Source: Moritella yayanosii (GTDB taxonomy: Bacteria; Pseudomonadota; Gammaproteobacteria; Enterobacterales; Moritellaceae). Taken from it: a stretch of 64,000 nucleotides of DNA. Location: positions 3,658,001-3,722,000 of the forward strand of contig NZ_LS483250.1 in assembly GCF_900465055.1 (NCBI RefSeq). The letters run 5' to 3'. Shown here piece by piece: positions 8,055 through 17,049 of this stretch; positions within the stretch are counted from its first letter, which is position 1; each line of letters starts with the position of its first letter. Position numbers and translations under genes: made by a program. The notes below the pieces were generated by a model that did no database searches, was not told the origin of the DNA, and was given only the letters and a program-made list of their open reading frames with translations.

Positions 8055-8810
8055 ATGTTAGATATTTTATATCAAGATGAATACTTGGTGGCAATTGATA
8101 AACCGGCAGGTTTGTTGGTGCATCGCAGTTGGTTAGACAGTCATGAAACGCAGTTTGCCATGCAGATGGTGCGTGATCAGATTGGTCAGTATGTTTATAC
8201 TGTGCATCGTTTAGATAGACCCACATCTGGCGTGTTGTTATTTGCATTATCAAGTGAAGTCGCAAGACAGATGAGCGAGATATTTCAGGCGCATGCGTTA
8301 ACCAAACGTTACCTTGCGGTGGTGCGTGGTTGGATCAATGAGGCGGGGACGTTAGATTACGCCCTAAAAGTAGAATTGGATAAGATTGCCGATAAACAAG
8401 CATCGCAAGATAAAGACGCGCAAGAAGCGGTAACGCATTATAAACCCTTGCACCAGGTTGAAATTCCGTATTCGGTAAGTAAAAATCACCCGACGAGTCG
8501 TTATTGTTTAATGGAACTTGAGCCACAAACAGGCCGTAAGCATCAATTGCGTCGTCACATGAAGCATTTATTCCACCCAATCGTGGGCGATACTACCCAT
8601 GGTGATGGCCGTCATAATGTGTTTTATCGTGAGCACTTTGAATTGTCACGACTGTTACTGATTGCCAAGTCATTATCTTTTATCCATCCGGTAACCGCGC
8701 AACCAGTGCATATTGAAGCCGCTGTTGGTGACGAAGTATTAGGGTTATTCGAGCAATTTGGCTGGCCTGCACAAGAACGTGACTATCACCCTAAGACACC
8801 CGTAAAATAG
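8055..8810 (+). CDS. truC: tRNA pseudouridine(65) synthase TruC
   Basis: Converts uridine 65 to pseudouridine in tRNA-Ile and tRNA-Asp. The RluA-type catalytic motif is HRLDRPTSGVLLF with the nucleophilic aspartate at residue 54. The N-terminus (YLVAIDKPAGLLVHRSW) and the later LEPQTGRKHQLRRHM loop are typical of this family. The 251 residues fit the usual 250-260, and no S4 domain is present, which sets it apart from RluC, RluD and RsuA. It is cotranscribed with yqcC and followed by a 440-base gap that opens with a large hairpin. Confidence 0.94.
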   Translation: MLDILYQDEYLVAIDKPAGLLVHRSWLDSHETQFAMQMVRDQIGQYVYTVHRLDRPTSGVLLFALSSEVARQMSEIFQAHALTKRYLAVVRGWINEAGTLDYALKVELDKIADKQASQDKDAQEAVTHYKPLHQVEIPYSVSKNHPTSRYCLMELEPQTGRKHQLRRHMKHLFHPIVGDTTHGDGRHNVFYREHFELSRLLLIAKSLSFIHPVTAQPVHIEAAVGDEVLGLFEQFGWPAQERDYHPKTPVK

Positions 8811-8831
8811 CGCGTTGTTCGGCTGTTAACG

Positions 8832-8876
8832 TACCGATAAACTTAGGTTACACTTCGTTACGTAAGTTTATCGGTA
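8832..8876. repeat. 14-bp inverted repeat with 17-base loop
   Basis: TACCGATAAACTTA at 8832-8845 is exactly repeated in reverse complement at 8863-8876. No T-run follows on either strand, so it is not a standard terminator, though its place 21 bases after the truC stop suggests a role in ending or stabilising that transcript. Confidence 0.7.
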
Positions 8877-9058
8877 AAGCTGGTATGATCATGGGTTGCA
8901 TTTAATTTCATAAATCGGCACTAACACGCCAATCCCTATCGTTTTACTGTGTTATTGGCTAAATACCCGCTTTGCAGCGTATTTTCTAAACCAAAAAACG
9001 CCTATGCAATCACCTTGGTTATTTATGTACTGACTCCGGCATTAAAAAATGGCTCCAA

Positions 9059-9078
9059 TTGTACCGTTTTGTACCATT
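9059..9078 (+). repeat. Tandem 10-bp direct repeat upstream of ptsG
   Basis: Two adjacent copies of TTGTACCRTT (9059-9068 and 9069-9078) differ at one base. Their period is about one helical turn, so a regulator could bind both copies on the same face. The repeat ends directly in a TGTGA half site. No known operator was recognised. Confidence 0.5.
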
Positions 9079-9250
9079 GTGAGTGGCTATTCAAATCTAA
9101 ACAGCCGAACCGCAAATTGTTATGAGTATTGTTTTTAGCAGGCTATAGTTAATCCAACAAAGGAAGCTAGCTATGCATCCTTAACCAATTTCAACTGTAT
9201 CAGGTCGCTGTTGCAGTACTATTTAGTTTGTTCACTATTAGGAGTGAGAG

Positions 9251-10744
9251 ATGAGTAACGCATTTGCAAATCTACAGAAAGTAGGTAAGTCATTAATGTT
9301 ACCCGTATCGGTGTTACCGGTTGCAGGTATTTTATTAGGTGTTGGTGCAGCCAATTTTAGTTTCTTGCCAGAATTTGTTTCTCATCTAATGGAACAAGCT
9401 GGTGGTTCTGTCTTTGGTCAAATGGCACTGTTGTTTGCAGTTGGTGTCGCACTCGGTTTTACTAAAAATGACGGTGTTGCAGGTCTTTCTGCCATTGTTG
9501 GTTACGGTATCATGACGGCAACGCTAAGCACAGTGGCAGGTATCGAAATTAAAGATGTAATTGCGGCCGCAGGTGACATCTCTAGTGAAGAGATAAATGC
9601 CCTGACAGCAGCGATTAATAATAAATATAACACGGGTGTATTGGGGGGGATCTTTGTTGGTGGCCTCGCTGGTTGGGCATTTAACAAGTTCTACAAAATC
9701 CAATTGCCTGAATACCTAGGTTTCTTTGCTGGTAAACGTGCGGTGCCTATTATTACAGGTTTTGTTGCGATTGCCCTAGGTTTGATCCTATCGGTAATCT
9801 GGCCTCCAATCGGTTCTGTTATTGCTGCTTTTTCTGACTGGGCTGCGCAGCAGAATCCAACAGTGGCATTTGGTATCTACGGTGTTGTTGAACGTGCATT
9901 AATCCCATTTGGCTTGCACCATATTTGGAATGTACCGTTCTTCTACGAAGCGGGTACTTGTACTAACAACGCTGGTGAAGTTGTTCATGGTATTATGACA
10001 TGCTTCCTGACTGCTGATGATGCAACACGTGCTGCAGGTAATGGTTTCGGTCAACTTGCTGGTGGTTACCTATTCAAAATGTTCGGTCTTCCTGCTGCTG
10101 CAATCGCAATTGCGCACTCAGCTAAGCCTGAAAACCGCGCGAAAGTAATGGGCATCATGGCATCTGCTGCGTTGACATCATTCTTAACCGGTATTACGGA
10201 ACCAATTGAATTTGCATTCTTATTCATTGCTCCAGTACTGTATGCTATCCATGCATTGCTTGCTGGTCTAGCGTATGTATTAACAAACTCTTTGGGTATT
10301 GTACACGGACATACGTTCTCGAACGGTTTTATTGATTTTGTGGTGCAATCTCCGCGTGCAGAAAACATGTTACTGCTTGTTGGTTTAGGGATCGTTTATG
10401 CGGTTGTTTATTATATCGTATTCCGCACTATGATCCGCATGCTAGACTTGAAAACACCTGGTCGTGAAGATGATGAAGAAGTTGCTGTGGTTGCGGTATC
10501 TACAGACGAAATGGCGGCAGAATTGGTTGCTGCATTCGGTGGTAAAGACAACATCACGAACTTAGACGCCTGTATCACGCGTTTACGTATTAGTGTTAAC
10601 TCGATTGACAAGGTAGACAACGAGAAGCTGAAAGCACTAGGTGCAAAAGCTGTTGTCGTTGTTGGTTCCGGTGTACAGGCTATCTTCGGCACTAAGTCTG
10701 ATAACCTACGTACTGATATGGAAGAGTACATTAATACACTATAA
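9251..10744 (+). CDS. ptsG: Glucose-specific PTS enzyme IIBC component PtsG
   Basis: Imports glucose across the inner membrane while phosphorylating it to glucose 6-phosphate, with phosphate passed from EIIA-Glc. The 497 residues begin with [16 protein letters not shown], close to E. coli PtsG. The multi-span IIC domain covers about 1-400 and includes the [10 protein letters not shown] sugar-site motif and [12 protein letters not shown] linker and a C-terminal IIB domain follow, with the phosphorylated cysteine in LDACITRLR (Cys441). An insertion near 90-110 sits where PtsG proteins vary. The gene is alone, with a GGAG site 7 bases before the ATG, and ends at a strong terminator. EIIA (crr) is not in the window. 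Confidence 0.95.
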   Translation: MSNAFANLQKVGKSLMLPVSVLPVAGILLGVGAANFSFLPEFVSHLMEQAGGSVFGQMALLFAVGVALGFTKNDGVAGLSAIVGYGIMTATLSTVAGIEIKDVIAAAGDISSEEINALTAAINNKYNTGVLGGIFVGGLAGWAFNKFYKIQLPEYLGFFAGKRAVPIITGFVAIALGLILSVIWPPIGSVIAAFSDWAAQQNPTVAFGIYGVVERALIPFGLHHIWNVPFFYEAGTCTNNAGEVVHGIMTCFLTADDATRAAGNGFGQLAGGYLFKMFGLPAAAIAIAHSAKPENRAKVMGIMASAALTSFLTGITEPIEFAFLFIAPVLYAIHALLAGLAYVLTNSLGIVHGHTFSNGFIDFVVQSPRAENMLLLVGLGIVYAVVYYIVFRTMIRMLDLKTPGREDDEEVAVVAVSTDEMAAELVAAFGGKDNITNLDACITRLRISVNSIDKVDNEKLKALGAKAVVVVGSGVQAIFGTKSDNLRTDMEEYINTL

Positions 10745-10780
10745 TCAGTAATACGCTATAATCAGTTCGCTGATTGATTT

Positions 10781-10810
10781 AAGCCACTGCAGTTGCAGTG
10801 GCTTTTTTGT
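10781..10810 (+). terminator. Rho-independent terminator of ptsG
   Basis: Arms AAGCCACTGCA (10781-10791) and TGCAGTGGCTT (10794-10804) are exact complements, followed by a T-run ending at 10808. It lies about 40 bases past the ptsG stop codon. Confidence 0.9.
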
Positions 10811-10874
10811 GCCTAGGATAGAATAAAGTGAGCGGGCAGTAATCGAATTGAGGCGAATGATACGATTACCCATG

Positions 10875-10903
10875 CTATTCAACTCATTTTATGAGTTGAA
10901 TAG
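10875..10903. repeat. Perfect 13-bp palindrome between convergent terminators
   Basis: CTATTCAACTCAT (10875-10887) and its exact reverse complement (10891-10903) flank a loop of three T. No U-tract follows. It lies between the ptsG and dapD terminators and belongs to neither by position. Confidence 0.65.
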
Positions 10904-10945
10904 AAAGTTATTGGATTTATGTTATGCATCCGCGCGATTTTCAGA

Positions 10946-10972
10946 GACAAAAAAGCCCAGCATTACTGGGCT
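10946..10972 (-). terminator. Rho-independent terminator of dapD
   Basis: Read on the minus strand, AGCCCAG, a short loop and CTGGGCT are followed by six T. It lies about 46 bases beyond the dapD stop codon. Confidence 0.87.
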
Positions 10973-11018
10973 AACTATTTATATAAAGCGGATAGTTATT
11001 TACACAAAATGAATTAAA

Positions 11019-12050
11019 CTAGTTGTTTGAGTGTAGTTCTGCGTTTAGTTCAACCGCTGATTTATTGGTTAAACATTCAATCGTGCCTGAGATTGAATTG
11101 CGACGGAATAACAAGTCATCTTTACCGGCTAGGTCACGTGCTTTAACAATTTCTACTGCTTGATTACTAGCATCTAATATTTGTACTTTAGAACCTGCAG
11201 TAATGTATAGACCGGACTCGATAGTACAACGGTTACCCAGTGGAATACCTAAACCAGCGTTGGCACCCAGTAAGCAGTTTTCACCGATAGAGATAACTAA
11301 TTGGCCACCGCCACTTAATGTACCCATGATAGATGCACCGCCACCGATGTCAGAACCGTTACCAACCATCACACCTGCAGAGATACGACCTTCAACCATG
11401 CTCACACCCTCTGTGCCCGCATTAAAGTTAACAAAGCCTTCATGCATGATCGTTGTGCCTTCACCTATGTGAGCCCCTAAACGTACACGTGCAGTGTGAG
11501 CAATACGGACACCTGTTGGTACCACGTAATCCGTCATTTTAGGGAACTTATCAACACAGCTTACCGTTAATACTTCACCAGCAAGACGTGCTGCAATTTG
11601 ACGCTCTGCAAGTTCAGGTAAATCAATCGGACCTTGGTTAGTCCATGCGATGTTATGCAGTAGGCCAAAGATACCGTCAAGTACAGTGCCATGTGGTTTA
11701 ACTAAACGATGTGAAATCAGTTGTAGCTTTAGATAACCTTCTGCAACAGATGCTGGTTTTTCGTCAGTTGCAAGTACAACAAGCACTAGCGGTTGTTTAC
11801 TGTTTGCTGCTGCCGCTGCAAATTTAGCATTCGCAGTATCATCATTTGCGCTGAATGCCGTTGCAAGTTGCGCTGCTTGTGCAGGCGTAACTTCGATAAC
11901 TTTATTCTGGCCTTGATAATTAACGACTTCGCTAATATCGGCAACCAGTTTATCACTTGGGTTTAGCAGCGGGTTTGGGAAAAAAGCTTCGATAATTTTA
12001 CCAGTAGTGTTTTTAGTGGCACTACCGAAAGCGAGTGAAAAAGTGGCCAT
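11019..12050 (-). CDS. dapD: 2,3,4,5-tetrahydropyridine-2,6-dicarboxylate N-succinyltransferase DapD (long form)
   Basis: Transfers succinyl from succinyl-CoA to tetrahydrodipicolinate in the lysine and meso-diaminopimelate pathway that also feeds peptidoglycan. The C-terminal half shows the left-handed beta-helix hexapeptide pattern (RLGAHIGEGTTIMHEGFVN, then GGGASIMGTLSGGG, then GENCLLGANAG). At 343 residues it matches the long DapD type found in Vibrio and relatives, not the 274-residue E. coli type. I chose the ATG at 12050, giving MATFSLAFGSATKN, which is the family opening and has GGAGA upstream; the open frame runs on to 12098. The map-glnD-dapD order is the same as in E. coli. Confidence 0.93.
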   Translation of the reverse strand: MATFSLAFGSATKNTTGKIIEAFFPNPLLNPSDKLVADISEVVNYQGQNKVIEVTPAQAAQLATAFSANDDTANAKFAAAAANSKQPLVLVVLATDEKPASVAEGYLKLQLISHRLVKPHGTVLDGIFGLLHNIAWTNQGPIDLPELAERQIAARLAGEVLTVSCVDKFPKMTDYVVPTGVRIAHTARVRLGAHIGEGTTIMHEGFVNFNAGTEGVSMVEGRISAGVMVGNGSDIGGGASIMGTLSGGGQLVISIGENCLLGANAGLGIPLGNRCTIESGLYITAGSKVQILDASNQAVEIVKARDLAGKDDLLFRRNSISGTIECLTNKSAVELNAELHSNN

Positions 12051-12183
12051 AACTGAGAAATCTCCATTTAAAATAAGGGCGTGATATTCATACATCACGC
12101 CAGATTTTTATATATTACTATTAGTTCTATCACATTTGTCTTTGTTGTTTCAAAGGAAATTGTCATTGTTATGTTCAGAACAA

Positions 12184-14799
12184 TTAATTATCGGCCAGTT
12201 CGGTAATTAAGTTATGGCGTAATTGTACTTCTTGTTCAGGAGAAAGAGGTTGATTATTATTACCCGAAATAATGAAAAAATCTTCTGCTCGTTCACCAAT
12301 GGTTGAGATTTTAGCGTTATGCAGCACAATATTCTCGGCACTAAATATGCCACTGATACGGGCCAGTAGTCCTGGGGTATCTAAGGTAATGATCTCAACA
12401 AAGGTACGTTTTTTCTTGGTGGCTAAAAATGTCACTTGGGTTTTTACTGAGAACGGTTTTATTTGCCGTGGAATACGCTGTTTTCTTAATACCGGCGCTT
12501 TACCCGTCTTTAACACCGCCTCTAATGCTGCTTGCAATGCGTAAATACGATCTGGGGCGAGGACATCACCGGTGTGATCCAAAATCACGAAACTATCGAG
12601 GACATAACCATTACGGCTTGAGGTGATTTTCGCATCATGAATGTTTAAGTTTTTATTATCTAAGGTAGAGACGGCCGAAGCGAACAAATGCTTATTGTCT
12701 TTGGCATAGATAAACACTTCATTACCACCGCGGGTACTATTTTGACTGATTAGCACTAAAGGCAGTGTCGGGTCCTCATGATTGAGGATACCTGTGGTAT
12801 GCCAACAGATCTGACTCGGATCATTACGCAAAAAATACTCAGAACGGAATGTGCTCCACAATGCTTGGATCTGCTCGAGACTAAAGCGGCTGTTTTCTAA
12901 AAAGGCCAGCGCCGTATCTTTATTATTGCGGATCCTGAATTTAGCATCCAGCGGGTTTTCTAAGCCGCGGCGTAAAGCTTGCTGCGTTAAAAAATACAAT
13001 TCACGCAGCAGTGAACCTTTCCAATTATTCCATAAGTTATCATTAGTGGCACAAATATCCGCAACTGTGAGGCAGTAGAGGTAATTTAAATGTTCTTGAT
13101 CACCAATGGTACGGGCAAATTCGGTAATGATCTCGGGATCATGAATATCACGGCGTTGCGCGGTGACCGACATTAATAAATGGTATTTGACCAATCGGGA
13201 GACCATTTTTCGGTCAGCCTTGTTGATCCCGTGCTTCTTACAGAATGCACGGGCGTCTATGGCCCCGATTTCGGAGTGATTACCTTTTTGGCCTTTCCCG
13301 ATATCATGGAAAATAGCCGCGATGAGTAATAATTCTGGCTTTTCTAAACGCGGGTATATCTCACAGCATAATGGGTGAGTTATTTTGGTTTCGTCGCGTT
13401 TAAAGGAATCAATGATTTTGACTAAACGATGGGTGTGTTCATCAACCGTATAGTTGTGGAATAAATCAAACTGCATCTGCCCGAGAATGCGACTCCACTG
13501 CGGTATATAAGCGGCGATGACACCGTACTTATGCATTAAGGTAAGTGCTAAACCACTCGCATTGGGGTGTTTAAGTAGCTGCATGAATTGTTCACGACAT
13601 TCGGGAATATCTTCTAACCACATCGTTAACTTGCGTCTTGCATCGCGTAATTCACGTATCGTACTGGCATAAATACCCGTGATATGTTCGTTATCGGCAA
13701 TGTGATAAAACAACTCAATAATCGCACTGGGACGACGGGTAAATAAATCGGTGCTGGTGGTATCAATTAAGCTGCCGCGCAGCTGAAAGTCCGCGGTGAT
13801 ATTACGTACATCCATTCCCACGTGTCCGAGGATTGCTTGGTTAAATAGCTGTAACAGCATTTCATTGAGTTCGGTAACGCGACGAATTGTTTGGTAGAAC
13901 TGCTTCATCATGGTTTCAACAGCTTGATTGCCTTCACCGCTATAACCGAGTGCTTTTGCGACTGTTGTTTGTCTGTCGAAGAGCAGGCGGTTATCACAGC
14001 GTTTTAAACCAAGGTGCAGGGCAAAGCGAACTCGCCACAAGAAATTCTGGCAATTTTCCAGCTCGTGGTATTCACCTTTGGTTAAAAAACCATGATTGGT
14101 TAACTCTAAGAAACTGCTCGATCCGAAATGGCGACGGGTGATCCATAAAATAGTCTGTAAATCACGTAACCCACCTGGGCTGCTCTTCAGATCGGGTTCT
14201 AAATTATATGATGAGCCTTTGAACTGGTGATGGCGCGCAAGCTGCTCTTCATGTTTGGCTTGGAAGAAATCTTGGCTTGGCCAAAATGTCTCAGGATCAA
14301 TGATATCTTGTAACTGTGCGTAAGTGTCTTCAGACCCCGTGATCAAGCGCGACTCTAAGAGGTTGGTCGCAATCGTGATATCCGCTAGCCCTTGTGCTAA
14401 GCATTCATCGATGGTGCGTACGCTATGTCCCACCTCTAAACCCAGATCCCATAACATGGTGATAAAGAGTGATATGGCTTGCTCTTGCACTGGTGTTAAG
14501 GCAGATGTAGTGGTGATCAGCAAGTCTATGTCTGATTTCGGATGCAATTCGCCACGACCATAACCACCCACCGCGACGAGTGCTAATGCCGGATGAGTCG
14601 AGAGGTCAAATTTTTGCCAAAGTCGATTGAGTAATTGATCCATGTATTCTGCGCGGCAAGAGACTAACGCAATAATATCATCACCATCAAAGAAGCGTTG
14701 TTCAAGCCAGGATTGAAATTCTTGCATGTGTGATTTACAATGGCTAAGTGTTAACTCTTCATCTGAGAGTAATGCGGGAACATATTGAGTTGGATCCAT
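12184..14799 (-). CDS. glnD: Bifunctional uridylyltransferase/uridylyl-removing enzyme GlnD
   Basis: Senses glutamine and adds UMP to PII proteins, or removes it, setting glutamine synthetase activity and nitrogen gene expression. The nucleotidyltransferase motif GGYGRGELHPKSDIDLLI lies at residues 78-95. The HD hydrolase domain is in the middle (IFHDIGKGQKGNHSEIG), and two ACT domains close the protein; the last carries DTPGLLARISGIFSAENI. The 871 residues are normal for the family. It follows map on the minus strand and precedes dapD with a gap of about 130 bases, so all three could share a transcript. Confidence 0.96.
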   Translation of the reverse strand: MDPTQYVPALLSDEELTLSHCKSHMQEFQSWLEQRFFDGDDIIALVSCRAEYMDQLLNRLWQKFDLSTHPALALVAVGGYGRGELHPKSDIDLLITTTSALTPVQEQAISLFITMLWDLGLEVGHSVRTIDECLAQGLADITIATNLLESRLITGSEDTYAQLQDIIDPETFWPSQDFFQAKHEEQLARHHQFKGSSYNLEPDLKSSPGGLRDLQTILWITRRHFGSSSFLELTNHGFLTKGEYHELENCQNFLWRVRFALHLGLKRCDNRLLFDRQTTVAKALGYSGEGNQAVETMMKQFYQTIRRVTELNEMLLQLFNQAILGHVGMDVRNITADFQLRGSLIDTTSTDLFTRRPSAIIELFYHIADNEHITGIYASTIRELRDARRKLTMWLEDIPECREQFMQLLKHPNASGLALTLMHKYGVIAAYIPQWSRILGQMQFDLFHNYTVDEHTHRLVKIIDSFKRDETKITHPLCCEIYPRLEKPELLLIAAIFHDIGKGQKGNHSEIGAIDARAFCKKHGINKADRKMVSRLVKYHLLMSVTAQRRDIHDPEIITEFARTIGDQEHLNYLYCLTVADICATNDNLWNNWKGSLLRELYFLTQQALRRGLENPLDAKFRIRNNKDTALAFLENSRFSLEQIQALWSTFRSEYFLRNDPSQICWHTTGILNHEDPTLPLVLISQNSTRGGNEVFIYAKDNKHLFASAVSTLDNKNLNIHDAKITSSRNGYVLDSFVILDHTGDVLAPDRIYALQAALEAVLKTGKAPVLRKQRIPRQIKPFSVKTQVTFLATKKKRTFVEIITLDTPGLLARISGIFSAENIVLHNAKISTIGERAEDFFIISGNNNQPLSPEQEVQLRHNLITELADN

Positions 14800-14890
14800 G
14801 CGACGCCTTCCTGGAGTTCGATAGAAAAATGCGAACCGCAGGGTGCAGTTCCCATATTAGCTAATATTCAAATTCGTTTTATATAATGAC

Positions 14891-15730
14891 TTAGTTTTTT
14901 AACAACCGTGGAATAGTTTCTTCATCACGTAATGTCATAATTTCACAACCATCTTTAGTGACTACGATAGTATGTTCCCATTGGGCTGAATTTTTATTGT
15001 CTTTGGTTAATACAGTCCAGTGATCATCGGCAACATGGTTGTATTTTTTACCTGCATTGATCATAGGTTCAATCGTGAAGCACATACCTTCTTTAAGCAC
15101 GAGATTCTGGTTGCTTTCGTTGAAGCGTGATTTGTAATGTAATACTTGAGGTTCTTCATGGAATTTTTCACCAATGCCGTGACCACAATATTCTTCTACG
15201 ATGGAATACTTGCGTGTTGGGTTGGCTTTATTGTGAGACTTGATTTTTTTCTCAATGATCTCGCCAATACGGCTTAAACGTGTACCCGGTTTTACGTGAC
15301 GTAAACCTTCGTATAACGCTTCTTGTGCGATGCGGCATAGTTGCTTATCACGTGGTGATACTTCTCCAATTAAAAACATCTTAGAGGTATCGCCATGTAG
15401 ACCATCTTTGATTACGGTAATATCCAAGTTAATAATGTCACCATCGACTAATGGACGTTCACTTGGTACGCCATGGCAAACAACGCTGTTAATTGATGTG
15501 CAGATCGACTTTGGAAATGCCGTATCATCATTTTCATCGTAGCTTGGGTAAAATAACGGTGCTGATAATGCGTCGTTTGCTAAAGTGAATTCATGGCAAC
15601 GATCATTTAACTCCTGAGTGGTCACCCCAGCAACTACAAACGGTTCTATCATTTCTAGTACTTGTGCAGCTAAATGGCCTGCAACGCGCATTTTTTCGAT
15701 TTGATCTTCAGTTTTAATGATTACGCTCAT
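14891..15730 (-). CDS. map: Type I methionine aminopeptidase Map
   Basis: Removes the initiator methionine from nascent proteins and is an essential cytoplasmic metalloenzyme. All five metal ligands are visible: Asp103 in NLDITVIKDG, Asp114 in HGDTSKMF, His184 in GHGIGEKFHEEP, Glu221 in FTIEPMI and Glu252 in WEHTIVV. The substrate-binding His86 is in CHGVPS. At 279 residues it is somewhat longer than the 264 of E. coli, with small insertions near 60-70 and 165-175. It is divergent from rpsB across a 480-base regulatory gap, as in many gammaproteobacteria, and heads the map-glnD-dapD group. Confidence 0.95.
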   Translation of the reverse strand: MSVIIKTEDQIEKMRVAGHLAAQVLEMIEPFVVAGVTTQELNDRCHEFTLANDALSAPLFYPSYDENDDTAFPKSICTSINSVVCHGVPSERPLVDGDIINLDITVIKDGLHGDTSKMFLIGEVSPRDKQLCRIAQEALYEGLRHVKPGTRLSRIGEIIEKKIKSHNKANPTRKYSIVEEYCGHGIGEKFHEEPQVLHYKSRFNESNQNLVLKEGMCFTIEPMINAGKKYNHVADDHWTVLTKDNKNSAQWEHTIVVTKDGCEIMTLRDEETIPRLLKN

Positions 15731-15969
15731 TTTTCACTCTTCAATATATAGGTGTTTTGTTTTATAGCTATGATTGTAACGCTAATGCGAGTGATAAGCA
15801 TAAATTTTCTTTAATACGAGGGTGCTTATTCACGTTATTACTATTTATAGGTATTTAAGGCAAAGATATAATTAATCTTATGATGAGAAATATGGCTATA
15901 ATCCGCTAGAATGAAGAATGCGTGTTACGTTACATGTCGATTTTTGCGATAAAAATAGCACCGCAAAAT

Positions 15970-15998
15970 TTGTGCTATTTATCTAAATATGATATAAA
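15970..15998 (+). promoter_or_regulatory. Promoter of the rpsB-tsf operon
   Basis: TTGTGC at 15970-15975 and TATAAA at 15993-15998 are 17 bases apart, with a TG one base before the -10 (extended -10) and a GCGCGC stretch at 15999-16004 just before the probable start. An extended -10 with a GC-rich discriminator is the known design of rpsB promoters and is typical of promoters under stringent control. Transcription would start near 16005. Confidence 0.72.
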
Positions 15999-16004
15999 GC
16001 GCGC

Positions 16005-16210
16005 ATTGGATTGAGTAAATGTCAGTAACTGGTTATGTGCTCAATCTCATACACATAATTTTATATAAATCACACACACATCGTCACATTTGTCGGGGTG
16101 CTTTTATTTTGTTTGTTAATCGCCTGCTTAGCTCGCTTTTAGTTAGAAATAAAGGTCGAAAAAATGGGATGTGTGGAGGCCTAACCCCATACAAATTTAA
16201 GGAATTTAAA
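16005..16210 (+). promoter_or_regulatory. rpsB 5' leader, probable S2 autoregulatory region
   Basis: About 206 bases lie between the predicted start and the rpsB ATG. In gammaproteobacteria, protein S2 represses its own operon through a structured rpsB leader. Here ATGGG (16164-16168) and CCCAT (16186-16190) can pair around GTGGAGGCC just before the ribosome-binding site AAGGAATTT. The function is inferred from the family; the pairing is seen. Confidence 0.5.
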
Positions 16211-16939
16211 ATGTCTACAGTATCAATGCGCGATATGCTACAAGCCGGTGTTCATTTCGGTCACCAAACTCGTTACTGGAATCCTAAGATGAAGCAATAC
16301 ATCTTCGGTGCTCGTAGTAAAGTACATATCATCAACCTAGAGAAAACTGTTCCTCTATTCAACGACGCACTTGGTTTTATCAAGAACATTGCTGATAAAA
16401 AAGGTAAAGTTCTTTTCGTTGGTACTAAAAAAGCGGCGGGTGAAACAATCAAAGAAGCTGCACTTTCATGTGACCAGTTCTACGTTGATCACCGTTGGTT
16501 AGGCGGAATGTTGACTAACTGGAAAACAGTTCGTCAATCAATCAAACGTCTTACTATTCTAGAAGCACAAGCACAAGACGGTACATTCGAGCAGCTTACT
16601 AAGAAAGAAGCTCTAATGAACACACGTGAAATGATCAAACTAGAGAAAAGCCTTGGTGGTATTAAAACTATGGGCGGTTTACCTGATGTTCTTTTCGTAA
16701 TCGATGCTGACCATGAGCACATCGCTATTAAAGAAGCTAACAATCTAGGTATCCCAGTAGTAGCTATCGTTGATACTAACTCAAACCCAGACAACATTGA
16801 TTTCGTTGTACCTGGTAACGATGATGCGATCCGTGCTATCAAACTTTACGCTGGTGCAGTAGCTGCATGTGTAAATGAAGGCCGTAATCAAGACATCGCG
16901 GCACAAGCTGAAAACGACTTTATCGAAGAAGCTAAATAA
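16211..16939 (+). CDS. rpsB: 30S ribosomal protein S2
   Basis: A 242-residue ribosomal protein of the small subunit, needed for binding S1 and for initiation. [20 protein letters not shown] is the standard opening; [14 protein letters not shown] and [11 protein letters not shown] are conserved S2 segments. The start at 16211 has an AAGGA site seven bases upstream. rpsB is the first gene of the rpsB-tsf operon, with a terminator-like hairpin in the gap before tsf. Codon choice is that of a highly expressed gene. Confidence 0.98.
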   Translation: MSTVSMRDMLQAGVHFGHQTRYWNPKMKQYIFGARSKVHIINLEKTVPLFNDALGFIKNIADKKGKVLFVGTKKAAGETIKEAALSCDQFYVDHRWLGGMLTNWKTVRQSIKRLTILEAQAQDGTFEQLTKKEALMNTREMIKLEKSLGGIKTMGGLPDVLFVIDADHEHIAIKEANNLGIPVVAIVDTNSNPDNIDFVVPGNDDAIRAIKLYAGAVAACVNEGRNQDIAAQAENDFIEEAK

Positions 16940-16995
16940 TACAGCTTTTCGATTTAATCGATGCTCTTATTTAACTAAGTGCACTATTTAGTTAG

Positions 16996-17023
16996 CAGGA
17001 GCCATATGGCTCCTGTTTTTTTT
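16996..17023 (+). terminator. Intrinsic terminator or attenuator between rpsB and tsf
   Basis: CAGGAGCC (16996-17003), a four-base loop ATAT and GGCTCCTG (17008-17015) are followed by eight T. As tsf has no other obvious promoter in the 110-base gap, this likely works as a partial terminator that makes less EF-Ts than S2. Confidence 0.85.
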
Positions 17024-17049
17024 CGTATAAGAAATTGAGGAAATTACCC

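Larger units (their letters stand above)
8811..9250 (+). other. Gene-free stretch between truC and ptsG
   Basis: This 440-base stretch holds no ORF of useful length. It contains a 14-bp inverted repeat (8832-8876), a near-perfect 10-bp direct repeat (9059-9078), a half CRP-like site (TGTGA at 9078-9082 with a poor right half), a TATAGT box at 9144-9149 without a good -35, and a three-codon mini-ORF with a strong ribosome-binding site (9173-9184). The long leader fits a regulated ptsG, which in enterobacteria responds to CRP and Mlc, but I cannot assign an operator with confidence. Confidence 0.6.
15731..16210 (+). other. Gene-free stretch between map and rpsB
   Basis: 480 bases between the divergent map and rpsB genes. 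The right half holds the rpsB promoter and leader, listed separately. The left half (15731-15965) is A/T-rich and must contain the map promoter, but no clear boxes were found. An open frame from 16019 that runs into rpsB is not family sequence and is rejected as an N-terminal extension. Confidence 0.6.

Noticed and set aside
9078-9093. CRP site upstream of ptsG
   Set aside because: Only the left half TGTGA fits; the right half matches two of five positions, too weak for a separate feature.
10066-10731. Antisense ORFs of about 100 codons within ptsG
   Set aside because: They mirror a highly conserved gene on the other strand and show no family features.
16019-16210. N-terminal extension of rpsB by 64 codons
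   Set aside because: It covers the predicted leader and start region of the transcript, is not family sequence, and the ATG at 16211 has a proper ribosome-binding site.
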